Assembly (NCBI GenBank): GCA_942490945.1
Contig: CALNYZ010000044.1
Location: 310,001-374,000, forward strand
Direction of reading: 5' to 3'
DNA: 64,000 nucleotides
DNA from: CALNYZ01 sp942490945
Lineage (GTDB): Bacteria; Pseudomonadota; Gammaproteobacteria; UBA6429; Thiohalophilaceae
Shown: piece after piece, positions 42,857 through 52,866 of the stretch
How positions within the stretch are numbered: position 1 is the stretch's first letter
Layout of the letters: each line of letters starts with the position of its first letter
Position numbers and translations under genes: made by a program
Notes under the pieces: generated by a model
Seen by the model: only the letters and a program-made list of their open reading frames with translations
Told to the model about the DNA's origin: nothing
The model's database searches: none

Positions 42857-43093
42857 TTATTCGGCTGCCGGTTCAGCTGCCGGTTCTGCTGTCGATTCTG
42901 CTGCAGGCGCTTCAGGCTCCGCTTCAGCGGCCGGTTTGGCTTTTGGTGCAGCGACCTTGAGTAATTTTTCTGCGATCAAAATCTTTAACTTGTCATCACC
43001 GTTCACCCATTTCTTGTCGGCATTTTTTACAGCATAACGCGCAGATTTTTTCTGATAAATAGTATAGTCAGCGGTTTTCTTGATAGTTTTCAT
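42857..43093 (-). CDS. Small protein with Ala/Glu/Pro-rich tail, 78 aa
   Basis: A basic N-terminal part (MKTIKKTADYTIYQKKSARY, with KKWVNGDDKLKILIAEKLLK) resembles small cytoplasmic conserved proteins of gammaproteobacteria. A repetitive AEPEAPAAESTAEPAAE tail follows, whose coding DNA consists of short GC-rich repeats and may vary in length. Function unknown. Confidence 0.65.
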   Translation of the reverse strand: MKTIKKTADYTIYQKKSARYAVKNADKKWVNGDDKLKILIAEKLLKVAAPKAKPAAEAEPEAPAAESTAEPAAEPAAE

Positions 43094-43190
43094 ATTGATT
43101 CCTGTGTTATTTAACTTTTAATCCCGAAGGGTCTTTAACCCTTCCTGTAATGATTTTTTATCATAGCATATTACAATTATCCGACTGCCG

Positions 43191-43577
43191 CTAATAGCCA
43201 CAGTCAGAATTATTTACAGAAATTTCTGTGATCTTTTGTCCAATAGCATCGCGATAATAATAGCGAATCGTGACACCCTTTTTAATCAATATTTGTAAAC
43301 GACTACAAACATTTTTAATTACCTGTACCGCCATGCGTGATTCAAAATCACGAATATCAAGTTTATTGGCCTGCACATTCAGCAGGGTAAATTTATAGGT
43401 CAGCATCTGTTCTGCAGCTTCAGCGCCATCAAGCTGGGTATTCTTGTCCAGCATCATGGGAACACGACGATTGACTTCAGTAGCGAAACTGCGCAGTTGC
43501 TGCAATGACATATCGGCCAGAGTTACTTGTGGTAGTACTAACACGAGCAGGATTGGCAATATCCGATAATAACGCAT
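43191..43577 (-). CDS. Uncharacterised secreted protein after glnS, 128 aa
   Basis: Signal peptide ending TLADM near residue 22, then a small domain with a conserved-looking MAVQVIKNVCSRLQILIKKG and a C-terminal NNSDCGY; two cysteines may pair. Its ATG begins one base after the glnS stop codon, so it is translationally coupled. It has no obvious role in tRNA charging and no recognised family. Confidence 0.68.
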   Translation of the reverse strand: MRYYRILPILLVLVLPQVTLADMSLQQLRSFATEVNRRVPMMLDKNTQLDGAEAAEQMLTYKFTLLNVQANKLDIRDFESRMAVQVIKNVCSRLQILIKKGVTIRYYYRDAIGQKITEISVNNSDCGY

Positions 43578-43578
43578 A

Positions 43579-45273
43579 CTAGTCCTGCTCTATTTTCGCC
43601 CAGGTATCGCGCAAGGTGACTGTTCGATTGATGACAAGTTTGTTCGTGCTGCTATCCTGATCAATACAAAAATAACCTTCGCGTTCAAACTGAAAACTGT
43701 CACCTGATTGTGCATCACGAATCGCACCTTCAACCACAGCATTTTGTATAACTTCAATCGAATCCGGATTCAGATGCGCGGTGAAAGGCTGATCATCTTT
43801 TGCACCATCCGGATTTGGATGCGTAAACAGACGATCATACTGCCGCACTTCTGCCTGCACGCCATGCTTTGCACACACCCAGTGAATCACGCCTTTTATT
43901 TTACGATCTTCTGGATTTTTCCCCAGCGTGTCCGGATCATAACTGCAATGTAATTCGGTGATGTTACCTGCAGCATCTTTTATGACTTCATCGGCACGAA
44001 TGACATAGGCATTGCGTAAACGCACTTCCTTGCCTGAAACAAGACGTTTGAATTTTTTATTTGCTTCTTCGCGAAAGTCTTCCTGATCAATATACACTTC
44101 ACGGGAGAACATTACTTCGCGCGTACCCATCTCCTCGTACTGCGGATGGTTGGGTGCATGCAATACTTCTTCCTTGTCAGCCGGATAGTTGGTGATGATC
44201 ACTTTCAGCGGTTTAAGTACTGCCATGCGTCGAGGCGCGTTTTCATTCAAGTCTGTACGTATACAATCTTCCAACATGGCCATCTCAACCATGTTGTCAG
44301 CCTTGCTGATACCAATGCGATCACAAAATTCACGAATGGAAGCCGGTGTGTAACCACGTCGACGCAATCCCGCAATGGTTGGCATACGCGGGTCATCCCA
44401 ACCGTTTACCAGTTTGTCATCGACCAGCTGCGTCAGCTTACGCTTGCTCATCACCGTGTACTCCAGTGACAGGCGCGCGAACTCGATTTGCTGTGGATGA
44501 CACGGCACATCGAGTTGATCCAGCACCCAGTCATAGAGTGGCCGATGATCTTCAAATTCCAGTGTACACAGTGAATGGGTAATGCCTTCAATCGCATCTG
44601 AAATACAGTGGGTGTAATCGTACATCGGATAGATCGACCAGTCGGTGCCCGTTTGATGATGGTGCACACCGCGACGAATACGATATATAGCCGGGTCACG
44701 CATATTGATGTTCGGTGAGGCCATATCGATTTTAGCCCGTAACACCTTGCTGCCGTCTTCGAATTCACCGGCTTTCATGCGTGCTAATAAATCCAGATTC
44801 TCTTCCACGCTGCGATCACGATACGGACTGTTCTTGCCCGGTTCTTTTAAGGTACCACGGTATGTACGAATCTCATCGGCACTCAGATCATCCACATAGG
44901 CTTTATCGGCTTTGATGAGGTCAATCGCATAGCTGTAAAGTTTGTCAAAATAATTCGAGGCAAAATAAAGTCGATCATCCCAGTCGAATCCCAGCCACTG
45001 TACGTCTTTTTTAATAGCCTCGACAAAATCAACATCTTCCTTGGTCGGGTTAGTATCGTCAAAACGCAGGTTACAGGTACCCTGATAATCACGGGCAATA
45101 CCAAAGTTAAGACAAATGGATTTGGCGTGACCGATGTGTAAATAACCATTCGGCTCGGGCGGGAACCGCGTCGCGACCTTGCCGTTATTCTTATTCGCGG
45201 CCAGATCCTCGTCGATGATTCGACGAATGAAATTGGTGGGTTTGGGCTGATTGTCGTTCTGGCTATCGGTCAT
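43579..45273 (-). CDS. glnS: Glutaminyl-tRNA synthetase
   Basis: Class I aminoacyl-tRNA synthetase charging tRNA-Gln. The 564-residue protein has HIGHAKSICLNFG near residue 47, the DDTNPTKEDVDFV motif, and the KMSKS equivalent MSKRKL near residue 275, followed by RGYTPASIREFCDRIG. Length and motifs match bacterial GlnS (about 555). It heads a minus-strand series of five small genes leading to mazG. Confidence 0.98.
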   Translation of the reverse strand: MTDSQNDNQPKPTNFIRRIIDEDLAANKNNGKVATRFPPEPNGYLHIGHAKSICLNFGIARDYQGTCNLRFDDTNPTKEDVDFVEAIKKDVQWLGFDWDDRLYFASNYFDKLYSYAIDLIKADKAYVDDLSADEIRTYRGTLKEPGKNSPYRDRSVEENLDLLARMKAGEFEDGSKVLRAKIDMASPNINMRDPAIYRIRRGVHHHQTGTDWSIYPMYDYTHCISDAIEGITHSLCTLEFEDHRPLYDWVLDQLDVPCHPQQIEFARLSLEYTVMSKRKLTQLVDDKLVNGWDDPRMPTIAGLRRRGYTPASIREFCDRIGISKADNMVEMAMLEDCIRTDLNENAPRRMAVLKPLKVIITNYPADKEEVLHAPNHPQYEEMGTREVMFSREVYIDQEDFREEANKKFKRLVSGKEVRLRNAYVIRADEVIKDAAGNITELHCSYDPDTLGKNPEDRKIKGVIHWVCAKHGVQAEVRQYDRLFTHPNPDGAKDDQPFTAHLNPDSIEVIQNAVVEGAIRDAQSGDSFQFEREGYFCIDQDSSTNKLVINRTVTLRDTWAKIEQD

Positions 45274-45483
45274 GCTGTGCCGGGTTCCTTGCTGCTATTC
45301 TGAATAATGCCCTGGATATATATGCGGGCTCAATCTTCGGTGTGGCTGATTTGACGTTAGTTGGCACCGATTAAAGCCCAGCATTCTACTCTATTATATA
45401 TACATCGAACACTGACTAAAGCTGACTCTCACTGGCACCACCCGGCCCTGCCAGCAACGCTACCCGTCCGACCGTATCACCGA

Positions 45484-45864
45484 TCAATCATCTGACAAGG
45501 CCTGACTCATCGCTGCTGCCGATACGGGATACTGCAACACGGCATGTAACGGCACGATCTCGCTCAACTTATCGACGTATTGACGCTCGTTCCTGGTGAC
45601 AAAGACCACGACTTTGGCCTGCGGCGCATACTTTTGCAGGCTGTACAAAAACACATCCAGATTACTGATATTGACGCCGGCATAATTATTGGCATAACCG
45701 TACATAAACTCGGCAACGACCACCTCTGGTGGCTGTTTTTTCAATTCGCTGATCGCCTTGCGAATCGAATGCAGCTTTAACTCGGTAAAGCCCGCCTTTT
45801 TATACAAACTGGTGAAATTTGGGTGAGTCGGCGAATCAACGATGGAATAGAGCAGCTTGGTCAT
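45484..45864 (-). CDS. Uncharacterised protein, possibly receiver-like
   Basis: A 126-residue soluble protein with alternating strands and helices (VVVAEFMYGY, AKVVVFVTRNERQYVDK, HAVLQYPVS) in an order resembling a response-regulator receiver fold. The phosphoacceptor Asp pocket is not clear: E at the end of the VVVAEF strand stands where Asp is expected. Probably a pseudo-receiver, but this is a guess from pattern. Stand-alone between glnS and a small plus-strand gene. Confidence 0.6.
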   Translation of the reverse strand: MTKLLYSIVDSPTHPNFTSLYKKAGFTELKLHSIRKAISELKKQPPEVVVAEFMYGYANNYAGVNISNLDVFLYSLQKYAPQAKVVVFVTRNERQYVDKLSEIVPLHAVLQYPVSAAAMSQALSDD

Positions 45865-46043
45865 TTGAATCTGGATTCCGATTTCAGAGTCGATTTATAT
45901 AACTGAGTAAATTGATCAGTCACTATTGTCAAATGATGTGACAGCGTTGGCAATTTAATTCAGTTATTGATACAGATCAATATTCTACTCAATCAATTGC
46001 TGCACACTTGACCAAACACAACCACTTTAACAGGGTCAACTAC

Positions 46044-46223
46044 ATGCAGTATGTTAACGAACGACTGGTACAGCTTAATGCCGATAAATGGTTTATTGAA
46101 ACACGTACCGGCTACGATGGTCCATTTGAAGATGAACAGGAAGCAAAACGTTATCTGGATTTGTTACGCTCCTGTGAAGCTGCTCGGGTGGAATTTGCCG
46201 GGCTCGCCTTTAGCCCACAATAG
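46044..46223 (+). CDS. Small conserved acidic protein, 59 aa
   Basis: From ATG 46044, with AGGG 8 nt upstream, MQYVNERLVQLNADKWFIET then RTGYDGPFEDEQEAKRYL and RVEFAGLAF. The pattern W-x-x-E-T-R-x-G-x-x-G-P-F-x-x-x-x-E-A is shared by small gammaproteobacterial proteins of unknown function. A TTG-started longer frame from 46008 is unlikely. Confidence 0.72.
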   Translation: MQYVNERLVQLNADKWFIETRTGYDGPFEDEQEAKRYLDLLRSCEAARVEFAGLAFSPQ

Positions 46224-46265
46224 TAATCCAGCACAACAATCTACCTCATTGTTGATTTAATAAAT

Positions 46266-47369
46266 TTAATCAACCCTGCGCTTCGGCAAAAGAGCTTTCA
46301 ATTTTTCACGCATTTGCTTTACTGTTTGCTCCGTCGTGCTCCAGTCGATACAGGCATCGGTAATCGACACACCATATTCAAGTTGCGACAGGTCATCCGG
46401 AATCGGTTGATTGCCTGCATGTAAATGACTTTCCAGCATCAATGCAATAATAGACTGATTACCATTTAAAATTTGCTCGACACAAGCCTCAACGACTTTC
46501 GGTTGATTCTCGGGTTGTTTGTTGGAATTACCGTGACTGCAATCCACCGCGATATTCCTGGCAAGACCGGCTTTAGATAGTTCCGCTTCACATTGCGCAA
46601 TGCTGGCCGCATCATAATTACTGTTACCGCCACCACCACGCAAGACCACGTGACCATAAGTATTGCCGCGGGTATGAAACACGGCACATTGCCCGTCCTG
46701 ATTGATGCCAAGAAAATGATGTGGCATTGCCGCAGAATGCATCGCATTAATGGCGACGCCGAGACTGCCATCGGTACCATTCTTGAATCCGATCGGTGTT
46801 GACAAGCCACTCGCCATTTCGCGATGGGTTTGTGATTCGGTGGTGCGTGCACCAATCGCCGTCCAGGTAATCAAATCTGATAAGTATTGCGGTGTAATCG
46901 GATCGAGCGCTTCGGTTGCAGTCGGCAGGCCCAGTTCAGCCAGATCAATCAATAGTTTTCGTGCCTTATGCAGCCCTTTCTCGATATGAAACGAATCATC
47001 CATATCCGGGTCGTTGATCAGACCTTTCCAGCCGATGGTAGTGCGGGGTTTTTCAAAATACACCCGCATGACTATATATATAGTATCGGCCACTTCATCC
47101 GCCAGCGTTTTCAGTCGTCGGGCGTATTCCAGCGCGGCGTCCGTATCATGAATGGAACAGGGGCCCATCACGACAAACAAACGGTGATCATTGCGATCCA
47201 GGATATTGCGAATAGTTTCACGTCCAGCCAGCACCAGTTGCTGTATGGATTCAGTCAGGGGTAAGGCGGATTTAACGGCATCAGGGGTCGGCAATAAATC
47301 CTGCGAGATGACATTCGCATTGTGAATGACGCCGGAATTATTTTTTTCTGTGCTGATAGATTTGGACAT
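46266..47369 (-). CDS. aroG: 3-deoxy-7-phosphoheptulonate (DAHP) synthase
   Basis: First enzyme of the shikimate pathway (PEP + erythrose-4-phosphate), class I AroFGH type, 367 residues. Motifs: VMGPCSIHD, RVYFEKPRTTIGWKGLINDP, GARTTESQTHR, GFKNGTDG and DCSHGNSNK. Regulatory isozyme identity (Phe, Tyr or Trp sensitive) cannot be read from sequence alone, so the symbol is nominal. The gene contains a CTATATATATAG palindrome. Confidence 0.95.
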   Translation of the reverse strand: MSKSISTEKNNSGVIHNANVISQDLLPTPDAVKSALPLTESIQQLVLAGRETIRNILDRNDHRLFVVMGPCSIHDTDAALEYARRLKTLADEVADTIYIVMRVYFEKPRTTIGWKGLINDPDMDDSFHIEKGLHKARKLLIDLAELGLPTATEALDPITPQYLSDLITWTAIGARTTESQTHREMASGLSTPIGFKNGTDGSLGVAINAMHSAAMPHHFLGINQDGQCAVFHTRGNTYGHVVLRGGGGNSNYDAASIAQCEAELSKAGLARNIAVDCSHGNSNKQPENQPKVVEACVEQILNGNQSIIALMLESHLHAGNQPIPDDLSQLEYGVSITDACIDWSTTEQTVKQMREKLKALLPKRRVD

Positions 47370-47427
47370 GGCGCGATTTTAACTGATCCGCGGCGGCTAA
47401 GGAATGAAAGACTGGGCTGTTTTGCCG

Positions 47428-47451
47428 AGAGTTGATAGCAGAGTTGATAGC
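47428..47451. repeat. Two-copy 12-bp tandem repeat
   Basis: AGAGTTGATAGC occurs twice in a row (47428-47439 and 47440-47451) between the CWC gene and aroG. Possibly slippage or tandem sites upstream of aroG. Confidence 0.6.
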
Positions 47452-47465
47452 CGAGTTTGTCAGTA

Positions 47466-47678
47466 TTAAAGCGGATGGGCCTGATTGTATTCAGCTGCCA
47501 GTTCTTTCATACATTTGGCACACAAACACCCCGCGAACAATCCGGTTATATAGCCACGCTGCGCATCGCTGAGTTTCACTTCGTTACACTGACAATTTTC
47601 TATATCAGCTGCATTACAAATGAATAACTGTTTGCAACGTGGGCAGGCGGATTTTTTTATATCCGAACTTTCTGTCAT
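47466..47678 (-). CDS. Cysteine-rich CWC family protein
   Basis: A 70-residue protein with CPRCKQLFICNAADIENCQC and CLCAKCMKEL, the cysteine spacing of the small CWC family (function unknown, probably metal-binding). ATG 47678 overlaps the stop of the preceding gene as ATGA, indicating coupling; an upstream TTG start at 47693 is less likely. Confidence 0.75.
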   Translation of the reverse strand: MTESSDIKKSACPRCKQLFICNAADIENCQCNEVKLSDAQRGYITGLFAGCLCAKCMKELAAEYNQAHPL

Positions 47679-48160
47679 CTGGATTTTCGCCAACGTCGAC
47701 TCTTTTCACTGAATTCATTGCTGTGTGACAAAATCACCCAATGACCTCTTTCCTTGCCAAACGTTATCACGCCAGTGATGCGGTTGCGACTGGGCACGTG
47801 CCAGGCGAGGTATTCAAGTTTTTTTACCGGTTCAGTCAGCTTCATGTTATCACTGAGTATTTTGATATTCTTCAACGTGCTCAGGCGCTTTTCTTGCTCG
47901 AGAAAGTCATCCATGCTTTCATAGTTATACTTGTTTTCTTTTACAAAGTTGGCAGGATGATAGGGTAGTAATTCTTTGCCATCTTTTGCTTCACTCACAA
48001 CTGCCACATAATCCATAAATACTTGCAACGGAGTCAGGTTGGATTCAACAACCGGTGGTGGTTTGTTCAGTTCGGAAATTTTGTAGTTACCGGACAGCAC
48101 CATGTAACCGAGGAATATCAGTGAGACTACCAGCGCGACAAAGGTGAGACGTATATTCAT
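47675..48160 (-). CDS. Uncharacterised membrane-anchored protein, 161 aa
   Basis: One N-terminal membrane helix (about 5-24) followed by a periplasmic domain with LTPLQVFMDYVAVVSEAKDG, a helical middle and a beta-rich end (EYLAWHVPSRNRITGVITFG). The C-terminus is very basic (SEKSRRWRKSR). Translationally coupled to the CWC gene. No family recognised. Confidence 0.65.
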   Translation of the reverse strand: MNIRLTFVALVVSLIFLGYMVLSGNYKISELNKPPPVVESNLTPLQVFMDYVAVVSEAKDGKELLPYHPANFVKENKYNYESMDDFLEQEKRLSTLKNIKILSDNMKLTEPVKKLEYLAWHVPSRNRITGVITFGKERGHWVILSHSNEFSEKSRRWRKSR

Positions 48161-48193
48161 GACAGTTTCAACCTGAAAGATACTGCGCCGGGA

Positions 48194-48472
48194 TTATTCG
48201 GCAAAGTACCAGAAAAAATCATGGTCGATCACCAGTGTGGCTGATTCATCAAATGGTTCCAGCTGTTCAACCAACACCTGTTGCGTGCCATGCTCATTCC
48301 ACAGCGCGTGACTGCGAAGCTGTTGTTGCACGATATCGAGTGCGCCAGTTTCTGCCCCGGTTTCATTTTCCGCATCAACATAAATGGTGCGTGAAAAATT
48401 CATGGATTGAATATCATCGTCAAATTCAAACTGAAAATTTTCACCCAACACTTTGGCCAAATAGCCCGGCAT
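48194..48472 (-). CDS. Uncharacterised acidic protein, 92 aa
   Basis: From ATG 48472, with GGGAG 8 nt upstream. Acidic soluble protein with NFQFEFDDDIQSMNFSRTIY and a C-terminal LVIDHDFFWYFAE. The 18-bp longer frame would use a TTG. It lies between the RND pump operon and the two small genes above; no family recognised. Confidence 0.65.
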   Translation of the reverse strand: MPGYLAKVLGENFQFEFDDDIQSMNFSRTIYVDAENETGAETGALDIVQQQLRSHALWNEHGTQQVLVEQLEPFDESATLVIDHDFFWYFAE

Positions 48473-48528
48473 AACAACATCTCCCGACAAATGATTTGAT
48501 TTAATGTTTTCGCCTGATTACTGAAACT

Positions 48529-51500
48529 TTAAACTGTCTGATTATTGTTCCGGTTTCGTAACACCAGCATACGCAAACCAGTATAAAACACCGGTGTTAA
48601 AAATAAACCAAAGAATGTCACGCCGATCATGCCGGCGAACACGGTAATGCCCATCACGTGGCGCACTTCGGCGCCAGCGCCACTGGCAAACACCATGGGA
48701 ATAACCCCGGCGATAAAGGCAACCGAGGTCATGATAATGGGGCGTAATCGTAAATGGCAGGCTTCAATCGCAGCCTCGATGGGCGTTTTACCTTCCAGTT
48801 CGAGTTCACGGGCAAATTCCACGATCAGGATCGCGTTCTTGCAGGCGAGCCCCATCAATACCGCAAGGCCTATTTGCACGAATATATTATTATCACCACC
48901 AGTGAGCCAGACGCCGAACAAGGCAAACAACACACACATCGGCACGATTAAAATAATAGCCAACGGTAACGTCCAGCTTTCATATAACGCGGCGAGTACC
49001 AGGAATACCAGTAACACGGATAAAGGAAAAACGATCAACGCGGCATTGCCCTGCGTGGTTTGTTGATAACTGAGATCAGTCCACTCCATGCCCATACCCT
49101 TCGGCAATGTTTTGTTTGCAACGTCGCTGACTGCGGCCAATGCCTGGGTAGATGACATAACTCGCGGGTCGGCCTGACCAATTAAATCCGCCGCCGGATA
49201 TCCGTTATAACGAATAACCGGATCCGGTCCGTAGGTCTGGCTGATTTGCACCAGTGAACCGATCGGCACCATCTCGCCTTTTTGATTTCGTGTTTTCAGA
49301 TTTTTGATTTGGTCAGCATCGATTCTGTACGGTGCATCGGCTTGCGCGATGACCTGAAAGGTGCGGCCAAAACGATTGAAGTCATTCACGTACATTGAGC
49401 CGAGATAAATTTGCAAGGTTTCAAACAAGTTGCGTAACGATACACCCTGCATCTCGGCCTTGATACGATTCACATCGACATCGAGTTGCGGCACATTGGC
49501 CTGATAGGATGACACCGGAAAGGTTAATCCCGGCACCTGTGTAATGGCACCAGTCATTTGTTGCACGGCGGTTTGTAATGCGCCATATCCCAGACCGGCA
49601 CGATCTTGTATGTACATCGAATAACCGGAACCGGTACCCACACCCAGAATCGGTGGTGGCATGATGGCAAAGCCGAATCCTTCCTGCACCGAAAATATTT
49701 TGCCTTGTAGTTCAGCAGTGATTTCAATTGCCGAGCGTTTGCGTTCATTAAATCCTTTTAATGGAAAAAATATCGTACCGGTGTTCGAGGTGTTGGTAAA
49801 TTGCAGGGTATTCAATCCGGGGAACGCCACCGCATCCACAATACCTTCCGTTGACAATGCCAGTTCACTGATTTTTTTGACAACTTCTTCAGTACGATCC
49901 AGCGAGGCACCTTCAGGCAGGCGCACACCACCAATCAGATAGAGTTTGTCCTGGGTTGGAATGAAGCCACCCGGTACGGATTTAAACATGACGATAGTCA
50001 GACCAATCAATACAACATACACAGCAAACACCGGCGCACGTCGCGATAACATACCTGTGACCGTGCTGGAATATTTTTCCGAGCTGCGCTTAAAACCCCG
50101 GTTAAATGGATTAAACAGCCAGCCGAACATGGAATTGATGAACTTTGTAAACCGATCCGGTTCCTCGTCATGACCTTTTAAGATGACCGCCGCCAGTGCA
50201 GGTGAAAGCGTTAAGGAATTAATCGCCGAGATGGCGGTGGCAATCGCGATGGTAACCGCAAACTGTTTATAAAATTGTCCCGTCACACCGGTTAAAAATG
50301 CCATCGGCACAAACACCGCGATCAATACCAGACTGATCGCAATGATAGGCCCACTCACTTCGCGCATGGCGCGATGCGCAGCAGCGATAGGCGTCAGGCC
50401 CGAAGCGATATTACGTTCGACGTTTTCCACCACCACAATCGCATCATCCACCACAATACCGATGGCGAGCACCATGGCAAACAGAGTCAGGGTGTTGATT
50501 GAAAACCCGAGAACATAAAGCACCGCAAACGTACCGATGATGGACACTGGCACGGCTAACAACGGAATCAATGATGCGCGCCAGGTTTGTAAAAACAGGA
50601 TCACAACAAACACCACCAACATCACCGCTTCGAGTAAGGTAGTCACCACCGCTTTGATAGAACCACGCACGAATACGGTTGGGTCATACACCACTTGCCA
50701 GCTTAAATCCTGTGGAAAGTTTTTGGCGAGTTCCGCCATTTTCGCGCGCACGTTATCCGATAACTCTATTGCGTTGGCACCGGGTGCCTGCATGATGGGA
50801 ATGGCTACCGCTTGTTTGTTACTCAGCAAGGAACGCAGCGCATAATCTGCCGCACCGAGTTCGAGTCGCGCGACATCACGCAAGCGTGTCACATCATTAT
50901 CCGCGCCAGCCTTGACGATGATGTTGCCAAACTCCTGCTCAGTAACCAGACGTCCCTTGGCATTAATCGACAGGGTAAACGCGGGCGCCTGAGGTTGTGG
51001 TGGTGCGCCGATTTGTCCGGCCGACACCTGGATATTCTGATTTCGAATCGCTGTTACGACATCAGTTGGCGTCAGGTTACGCGCGGCAACCTTGGCCGGG
51101 TCCAGCCAGATACGCATCGCGTAATCGCCACCACCAAATATCAACGCATCACCCACTCCGGGTATGCGTGCCAGTTCATCTTTAATATGGAGTACAGCGT
51201 AGTTACGCAAATAGGTCGCATTGTAACTGCCATTCGGTGACAACAAATGCACCACCATGGTCAGATTAATTGAACGCTTTTGTGTGGAAATGCCTAAACG
51301 ACGCACGTCCTCCGGCAAACGCGGCGTGGCCTGACTGACGCGATTCTGCACCTGCACCTGCGCAAGATCGACATCGGTGCCAGGCTTGAATGTCACGGTC
51401 ATGGCCAGCACGCCATCGCTACCGGCGACAGATTTCATGTACATCATATTCTCGACGCCATTAATGGCTTCTTCGAGTGGTGTCGCGACCGTTTCAGCAA

Positions 51501-51678
51501 TAACCTTGGGATTCGCACCGGGGTAAACCGCGCGCACGGTAACTGTTGGTGGTACCACGTTGGGGTATTCCGTTATCGGCAGCAGTTGCACCGCGATGAG
51601 GCCGCCAACAAAAATCAATATCGACAGCACCGCCGCAAAAATCGGCCGATCAACAAAAAAGCGTGAGAAGTCTTTCAT
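48529..51678 (-). CDS. RND multidrug efflux permease (AcrB/MexF type)
   Basis: A 1049-residue HAE1-type inner-membrane pump. MKDFSRFFVDRPIFAAVLSI at the N-terminus, TM4 IVVDDAIVVVENVERNI with the proton-relay Asp pair, and the TM10-11 region GLACKNAILIVEFARELELEG are typical. Full length with no extension, unlike the second RND permease at 31.9-35.9 kb. The MFP gene precedes it by 12 bp; no outer-membrane factor gene is adjacent, so it probably shares a TolC. Confidence 0.95.
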   Translation of the reverse strand: MKDFSRFFVDRPIFAAVLSILIFVGGLIAVQLLPITEYPNVVPPTVTVRAVYPGANPKVIAETVATPLEEAINGVENMMYMKSVAGSDGVLAMTVTFKPGTDVDLAQVQVQNRVSQATPRLPEDVRRLGISTQKRSINLTMVVHLLSPNGSYNATYLRNYAVLHIKDELARIPGVGDALIFGGGDYAMRIWLDPAKVAARNLTPTDVVTAIRNQNIQVSAGQIGAPPQPQAPAFTLSINAKGRLVTEQEFGNIIVKAGADNDVTRLRDVARLELGAADYALRSLLSNKQAVAIPIMQAPGANAIELSDNVRAKMAELAKNFPQDLSWQVVYDPTVFVRGSIKAVVTTLLEAVMLVVFVVILFLQTWRASLIPLLAVPVSIIGTFAVLYVLGFSINTLTLFAMVLAIGIVVDDAIVVVENVERNIASGLTPIAAAHRAMREVSGPIIAISLVLIAVFVPMAFLTGVTGQFYKQFAVTIAIATAISAINSLTLSPALAAVILKGHDEEPDRFTKFINSMFGWLFNPFNRGFKRSSEKYSSTVTGMLSRRAPVFAVYVVLIGLTIVMFKSVPGGFIPTQDKLYLIGGVRLPEGASLDRTEEVVKKISELALSTEGIVDAVAFPGLNTLQFTNTSNTGTIFFPLKGFNERKRSAIEITAELQGKIFSVQEGFGFAIMPPPILGVGTGSGYSMYIQDRAGLGYGALQTAVQQMTGAITQVPGLTFPVSSYQANVPQLDVDVNRIKAEMQGVSLRNLFETLQIYLGSMYVNDFNRFGRTFQVIAQADAPYRIDADQIKNLKTRNQKGEMVPIGSLVQISQTYGPDPVIRYNGYPAADLIGQADPRVMSSTQALAAVSDVANKTLPKGMGMEWTDLSYQQTTQGNAALIVFPLSVLLVFLVLAALYESWTLPLAIILIVPMCVLFALFGVWLTGGDNNIFVQIGLAVLMGLACKNAILIVEFARELELEGKTPIEAAIEACHLRLRPIIMTSVAFIAGVIPMVFASGAGAEVRHVMGITVFAGMIGVTFFGLFLTPVFYTGLRMLVLRNRNNNQTV

Positions 51679-51690
51679 GACATGCTGATC

Positions 51691-52866
51691 TTAATGGCCA
51701 CCTGCGCCCTGCTTTCCAGTCGCCGGGGAAGGAGGCGGATCCGTCATGGCAATTTCTTGCGGCGCAACCGGCATATTGGGGAAAAAGATTTTCTGTGTTC
51801 CATAGACAATGACCTTGTCACCCGGCTTCAAGCCTGACTTCACTATGCGCAGTTTATCAATGGTCGAACCCAGTTTTATGTCGCGTCGCTCGGCATGGTT
51901 TTCTTTCCCCAGTACGTACACATATTTTCTGTCCTGATCCGTTATCACGGCTTGATCGTTAATCAATATCGCCAGCACCGGTTGCGCTGCAAGTAACTTG
52001 ACGCGTGCAAACAGACCCGGGGTTAACTGATAGTTTTTATTCTCCAGCACTGCACGCATACGGATAGTACCGGTGTCCTGTGCCACACGGTTATCGACAA
52101 AGTCGACCACGCCCTGGCGCGGAAAACCTTCTTCATTACCGAGACCAACGTACACGGTGCGTTTGACAGCTGACTGTTCGGTGTCACGTTGCGAGTTAAG
52201 AAAGTACTCGAGATAAGTTTGTTCATCGCTGTCAAACATTACGTACATCGGGTCGAGTGACAAGACGGTCGTCAACAACTCCGGTGTGGGATCCGAGGCG
52301 ACCAGATTACCCTTGGTGACCAGCGCACGGCCGGTACGACCATCGATGGGCGATTTGATTTCGGTGTATTGCAAATTGAGTCGCGCCAGTTTTGCGGTTG
52401 CTTCTGCCGCACGCACATTCGAGTTGGCCTGGTTTGCTGCCGCGAGTCGCTGATCATAATCATTTTGCGACAATAATTTTTGTTTCACCAGATTTCTGGC
52501 ACGACGACTCTCGAGTTGTGCCAGCTCGGCCTGGGCACGCGCGCGCGCCAGTTCGGCTTCAGCACGATTCAATTGGGTACGGAAAGGTTTTTGATCAAGC
52601 AGGAAAAGTGGATCACCTTGTTTGACGATATCGCCTTCGTGATAAAGCACTTCTTCAATCACACCGCCGACACGCGGGCGGATTTGCACGACTTCTTTCG
52701 CTTCGATGCGGCCGCTGAATTCTTCCCATGGCGTCACCTCGCGTGCGATCACTTCCGCGACACTCACCGCGGTGGGCGGCATGCCTTGCGGCTCGTTTTT
52801 ACCACAGCTCGCAAGCAATGGCAGTAAAAATAATACTGCAGCAGGTAAAGTTATTTTCGAAGTCAT
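51691..52866 (-). CDS. RND membrane-fusion lipoprotein (AcrA/MexE type)
   Basis: From ATG 52866 it is 391 residues. Lipoprotein signal MTSKITLPAAVLFLLPLLAS followed by CGK, so it is anchored by lipid at Cys21. Lipoyl halves (RPRVGGVIEEVLYHEGDIVK and SPIDGRTGRALVTKGNLV) flank a regular coiled-coil hairpin rich in Ala/Glu/Arg. The longer frame to 52914 lacks a signal. Operon partner of the pump gene; no local repressor gene is seen. Confidence 0.94.
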   Translation of the reverse strand: MTSKITLPAAVLFLLPLLASCGKNEPQGMPPTAVSVAEVIAREVTPWEEFSGRIEAKEVVQIRPRVGGVIEEVLYHEGDIVKQGDPLFLLDQKPFRTQLNRAEAELARARAQAELAQLESRRARNLVKQKLLSQNDYDQRLAAANQANSNVRAAEATAKLARLNLQYTEIKSPIDGRTGRALVTKGNLVASDPTPELLTTVLSLDPMYVMFDSDEQTYLEYFLNSQRDTEQSAVKRTVYVGLGNEEGFPRQGVVDFVDNRVAQDTGTIRMRAVLENKNYQLTPGLFARVKLLAAQPVLAILINDQAVITDQDRKYVYVLGKENHAERRDIKLGSTIDKLRIVKSGLKPGDKVIVYGTQKIFFPNMPVAPQEIAMTDPPPSPATGKQGAGGH